Source of the DNA: an uncultured Bacillota bacterium
Lineage (GTDB): Bacteria; Bacillota; Clostridia; Caldicoprobacterales; UBA3941
Reading direction: 5' to 3'
Assembly: GCA_937960725.1 (NCBI GenBank)
Contig: CALGOY010000180.1
Location: 1-8,009 of the forward strand
Length of the DNA: 8,009 nt
Part shown: positions 6,084 to 8,009 of the stretch, one piece after another
Layout of the letters: each line of letters begins with the position of its first letter
Position numbering within the stretch: the first letter of the stretch is position 1
Notes under the pieces: model-generated
What the model was told of the DNA's origin: nothing
Databases searched by the model: none
The model's input: only the letters and a program-made list of their open reading frames with translations
Translations under genes and position numbers: made by a program

Positions 6084-7565
6084 TTATTCGATAGATAGAA
6101 CTATTACAGATTTTGATGGCATTTTTATATCCAGTCCCTGACCGGTGATATTGTAAGAATTAAAGCTGGTGGGTTTAACTCTCTCTGGTTCATCGAATGT
6201 GTTGTGTTCATTGATCTTATCAGCTGTCAAAATTCTGCCGGATACATTGCGAGCAGTGCAGCCTCTGAGTTCACAATTTATGGACACATCTTCATTGGGG
6301 TGGAGATTACATAGTGTTATATGAATAGTTCCGTTATCGTCTTTAGAAGCTGATACGCTAATCTGCGGTATTGCATCTTCTCCTGACTTATAATCCGGAC
6401 AATCTACATCTACAGGCAATAGCGTAGCATCCTGGTGTACTTTATACATCTCAAATACGTGGTAAGTTGGGGTTAGAATTGTCTTATCTCCCTCAGTAAG
6501 TATTACGGCTTGTAGGACGTTAACCGTTTGTGCGATGTTGGCCATTCTGACTCTATCGCAGTGGTTATTGAATATGTTGAGATTAATTCCAGCTACTAAG
6601 GCATCTCTCAATGTATTCTGCTGATATAGGAAGCCTGGATTAGTTCCTGGTTCTACATCATACCAAGTTCCCCATTCATCGACGATTAGAGCTACCCTCT
6701 TATCTGGATCATACTTATCCATGATTGTGGAATGTCGAGTGATTAGCTCTTCCATATACAGGGTCTTCTTCATAGTTATAAACCATTCGTCTTCTGTAAA
6801 ATCAGTAGCGGAACCTTTATTCTGCCAGCTAGGTCCAGGAACGGTATAGTAGTGCAGGCTTAATCCGTCCATGAATCGGCTGGCTTCTCTCATCAGTACT
6901 TCTGTCCAGTGATAGTCGTCGGAGTTAGGACCACAGGCTATTTTGAAAATTTTGTTCTCTCCGAAATTTCGTATGTAAGTCTGGTAACGTCTATAAACAT
7001 CGGCATAATATTCTGCCCGCATATTTCCGCCGCAGCCCCAATTTTCATTTCCTACTCCAAAATATTTGAGTTTCCAGGGCTCATCTCTGCCATTTTCCCT
7101 ACGCCAGTTGGCCATTGGAGACTCTCCATCGAAGGTTATATACTCTATCCACTCTTGCATCTCCTGGACGGTACCGCTTCCCACGTTACCACAAATATAT
7201 GGCTCACACTCTAGCAGCTCACACAATCGCATAAACTCATGGGTACCGAAGTGATTGTTTTCAACAACTCCGCCCCAGTGGGTGTTAATCATCTTTTTTC
7301 GTTTTTCTCTAGGGCCTACGCCATCTTTCCAGTGGTATTCGTCAGCAAAACACCCTCCAGGCCAGCGGAGAACCGGAATCTTAATGTTGCGCAAAGCTTC
7401 AATAACGCTATTTCTAATACCGTCGGTATTGGGGATTGAAGAGTCCTCTCCTACCCATATTCCTCCATAGATGCACCGGCCTAGATGTTCCGAGAAATGA
7501 CCATAGATATTTCTGTTAATTCGGTGTTTCCCCAGATCAGCATTGACAGTGATTTTAGCTCCCAT
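6084..7565 (-). CDS. abfA: alpha-L-arabinofuranosidase, GH51
   Basis: The enzyme releases terminal alpha-L-arabinofuranose from arabinan or arabinoxylan fragments (EC 3.2.1.55) by the retaining mechanism. The 493 residues are normal for compact bacterial GH51 enzymes. No signal peptide is seen, so it acts in the cytoplasm on imported oligosaccharides. Visible signatures are [20 protein letters not shown] (19-38), [20 protein letters not shown] (66-85), the acid/base Glu174 in [22 protein letters not shown] (234-244), and the nucleophile Glu297 in [17 protein letters not shown]. The TIM barrel ends near 380 and a C-terminal beta domain follows, finishing [10 protein letters not shown]. The ATG follows a strong AAGGGGG (7573-7579, read on the minus strand) 7 bases away. 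It is transcribed from a consensus promoter at 7693-7721 and is followed by the small Cys-rich gene. All key residues are present; the exact substrate preference is not readable. Confidence 0.96.
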   Translation of the reverse strand: MGAKITVNADLGKHRINRNIYGHFSEHLGRCIYGGIWVGEDSSIPNTDGIRNSVIEALRNIKIPVLRWPGGCFADEYHWKDGVGPREKRKKMINTHWGGVVENNHFGTHEFMRLCELLECEPYICGNVGSGTVQEMQEWIEYITFDGESPMANWRRENGRDEPWKLKYFGVGNENWGCGGNMRAEYYADVYRRYQTYIRNFGENKIFKIACGPNSDDYHWTEVLMREASRFMDGLSLHYYTVPGPSWQNKGSATDFTEDEWFITMKKTLYMEELITRHSTIMDKYDPDKRVALIVDEWGTWYDVEPGTNPGFLYQQNTLRDALVAGINLNIFNNHCDRVRMANIAQTVNVLQAVILTEGDKTILTPTYHVFEMYKVHQDATLLPVDVDCPDYKSGEDAIPQISVSASKDDNGTIHITLCNLHPNEDVSINCELRGCTARNVSGRILTADKINEHNTFDEPERVKPTSFNSYNITGQGLDIKMPSKSVIVLSIE

Positions 7566-7647
7566 AGCTTTTCCCCCTTAGTATCCTTATTTTAATATGC
7601 TTATTATAAAAAAATGCGTTTATTGTGAAAAGGCAACAAGTGCAATC

Positions 7648-7667
7648 AATTAATATATATATTAATT
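7648..7667. repeat. 20-bp perfect palindrome in the arabinofuranosidase leader
   Basis: AATTAATATA followed by its exact reverse complement forms a 20-bp palindrome about 20-40 bases after the predicted transcription start. A second, 14-bp one lies at 7670-7683. Both are made only of A and T in very AT-rich DNA, so chance is a real possibility. A repressor operator is the alternative. Confidence 0.3.
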
Positions 7668-7692
7668 ATTAATAATATTATTATTTATTCTC

Positions 7693-7721
7693 ATTATATT
7701 ACTAGAATCATACCGTGTCAA
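7693..7721 (-). promoter_or_regulatory. perfect consensus sigma-A promoter of the arabinofuranosidase unit
   Basis: Read on the minus strand, TTGACA (7721-7716) and TATAAT (7698-7693) are both exact and are separated by 17 bp. Transcription would start near 7686, leaving an AT-rich leader of about 120 bases before ATG 7565. Confidence 0.85.
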
Positions 7722-8009
7722 GGTTAACTGGATATTAATAGTGTTAATTTTATTTATTTATTAAAAAGTCTTTATTATATTTGCTATAAGATAGTTGATC
7801 AGTTAACGGAGTATAAAAATAATGTAATAGATGTATTAATGTATTGATATTAAATATATATACTATGCTTAATAAACTTATTTTTATTTTTAATTTGAAT
7901 TGATTATATAAAATGGAAAATAAAAACATACATAATAATTATTTTGTACAAATGATAGTGATTTTATCTATTTACACAATAAAATGAAACTGTTAAAATT
8001 TTAGGAAGA

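Larger units (their letters stand above)
7566..8009. other. AT-rich intergenic region upstream of the arabinofuranosidase gene
   Basis: No coding frame is supported in these 444 bases. The left third holds the ribosome binding site, leader and promoter of the minus-strand unit. To the right I saw only AT-rich sequence with a short palindrome TTTGTACAAA (7943-7952) and no convincing plus-strand promoter, RNA gene or terminator. The next gene lies outside the window. Confidence 0.7.

Noticed and set aside
6909..7470. Several overlapping plus-strand open frames (62 to 101 codons)
   Set aside because: They lie wholly antisense to the well-supported arabinofuranosidase gene, have no ribosome binding sites or family resemblance, and are explained by its codon composition.
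1..8009. CRISPR array, insertion sequence, prophage, tRNA or rRNA
   Set aside because: No regularly spaced repeats, transposase or integrase motifs, terminal inverted repeats, or tRNA cloverleaf sequence were seen. In particular, the lesions are not flanked by visible mobile-element remnants.

Overview
The window looks like chromosomal DNA of a low-GC Gram-positive bacterium, most likely a plant-polysaccharide-using member of the Clostridia or a relative. The evidence is AT-rich intergenic DNA, strong AAGGAGG-type ribosome binding sites, sigma-A promoters of TTGACA-17-TATAAT form, a DegV protein, a YesN-type AraC regulator and LplA/LplB/YtcP-type sugar ABC transporter genes. Species cannot be assigned from sequence alone.

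Layout, left to right. (1) Positions 1-329 hold no gene. They contain a probable terminator of an upstream unit, a 38-bp direct repeat with 43-bp period ending at the -35 box of a good promoter, and a GC-rich palindrome near the predicted start of transcription. (2) Positions 330-2735 hold a carbohydrate ABC importer operon in the usual order lipoprotein-permease-permease. All three genes appear damaged: the binding protein and the second permease have each lost a large central part with a change of frame, and the first permease has a one-base frameshift in an A7 tract. A hairpin terminator follows. (3) Positions 2850-4755 hold a membrane-anchored AraC-type regulator under its own extended -10 promoter. 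It has an in-frame TAA and lacks the second membrane helix expected for its family. (4) Positions 4893-5720 encode an intact DegV-type fatty-acid-binding protein. (5) After a bidirectional terminator, the minus strand carries a likely two-gene unit: an intact intracellular GH51 alpha-L-arabinofuranosidase followed by a small eight-cysteine protein. It is driven by a perfect consensus promoter at 7693-7721. The remaining right end is AT-rich non-coding DNA.

How the genes fit together: the intact ancestor of the left half would have imported an oligosaccharide, perhaps an arabinose-containing one, under control of the neighbouring regulator, and the cytoplasmic arabinofuranosidase could have cleaved the imported sugar. 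In the sequence as given, uptake and regulation are broken while hydrolysis, DegV and the Cys-rich protein are intact. Either the transporter/regulator locus is decaying, or the assembly is wrong there. I did not find a clearly new system. The points most worth checking are the concentration of lesions, the operator-like direct repeat, and the pairing of the small Cys-rich gene with the glycosidase. Comparisons with family members are from memory, not from a database search.
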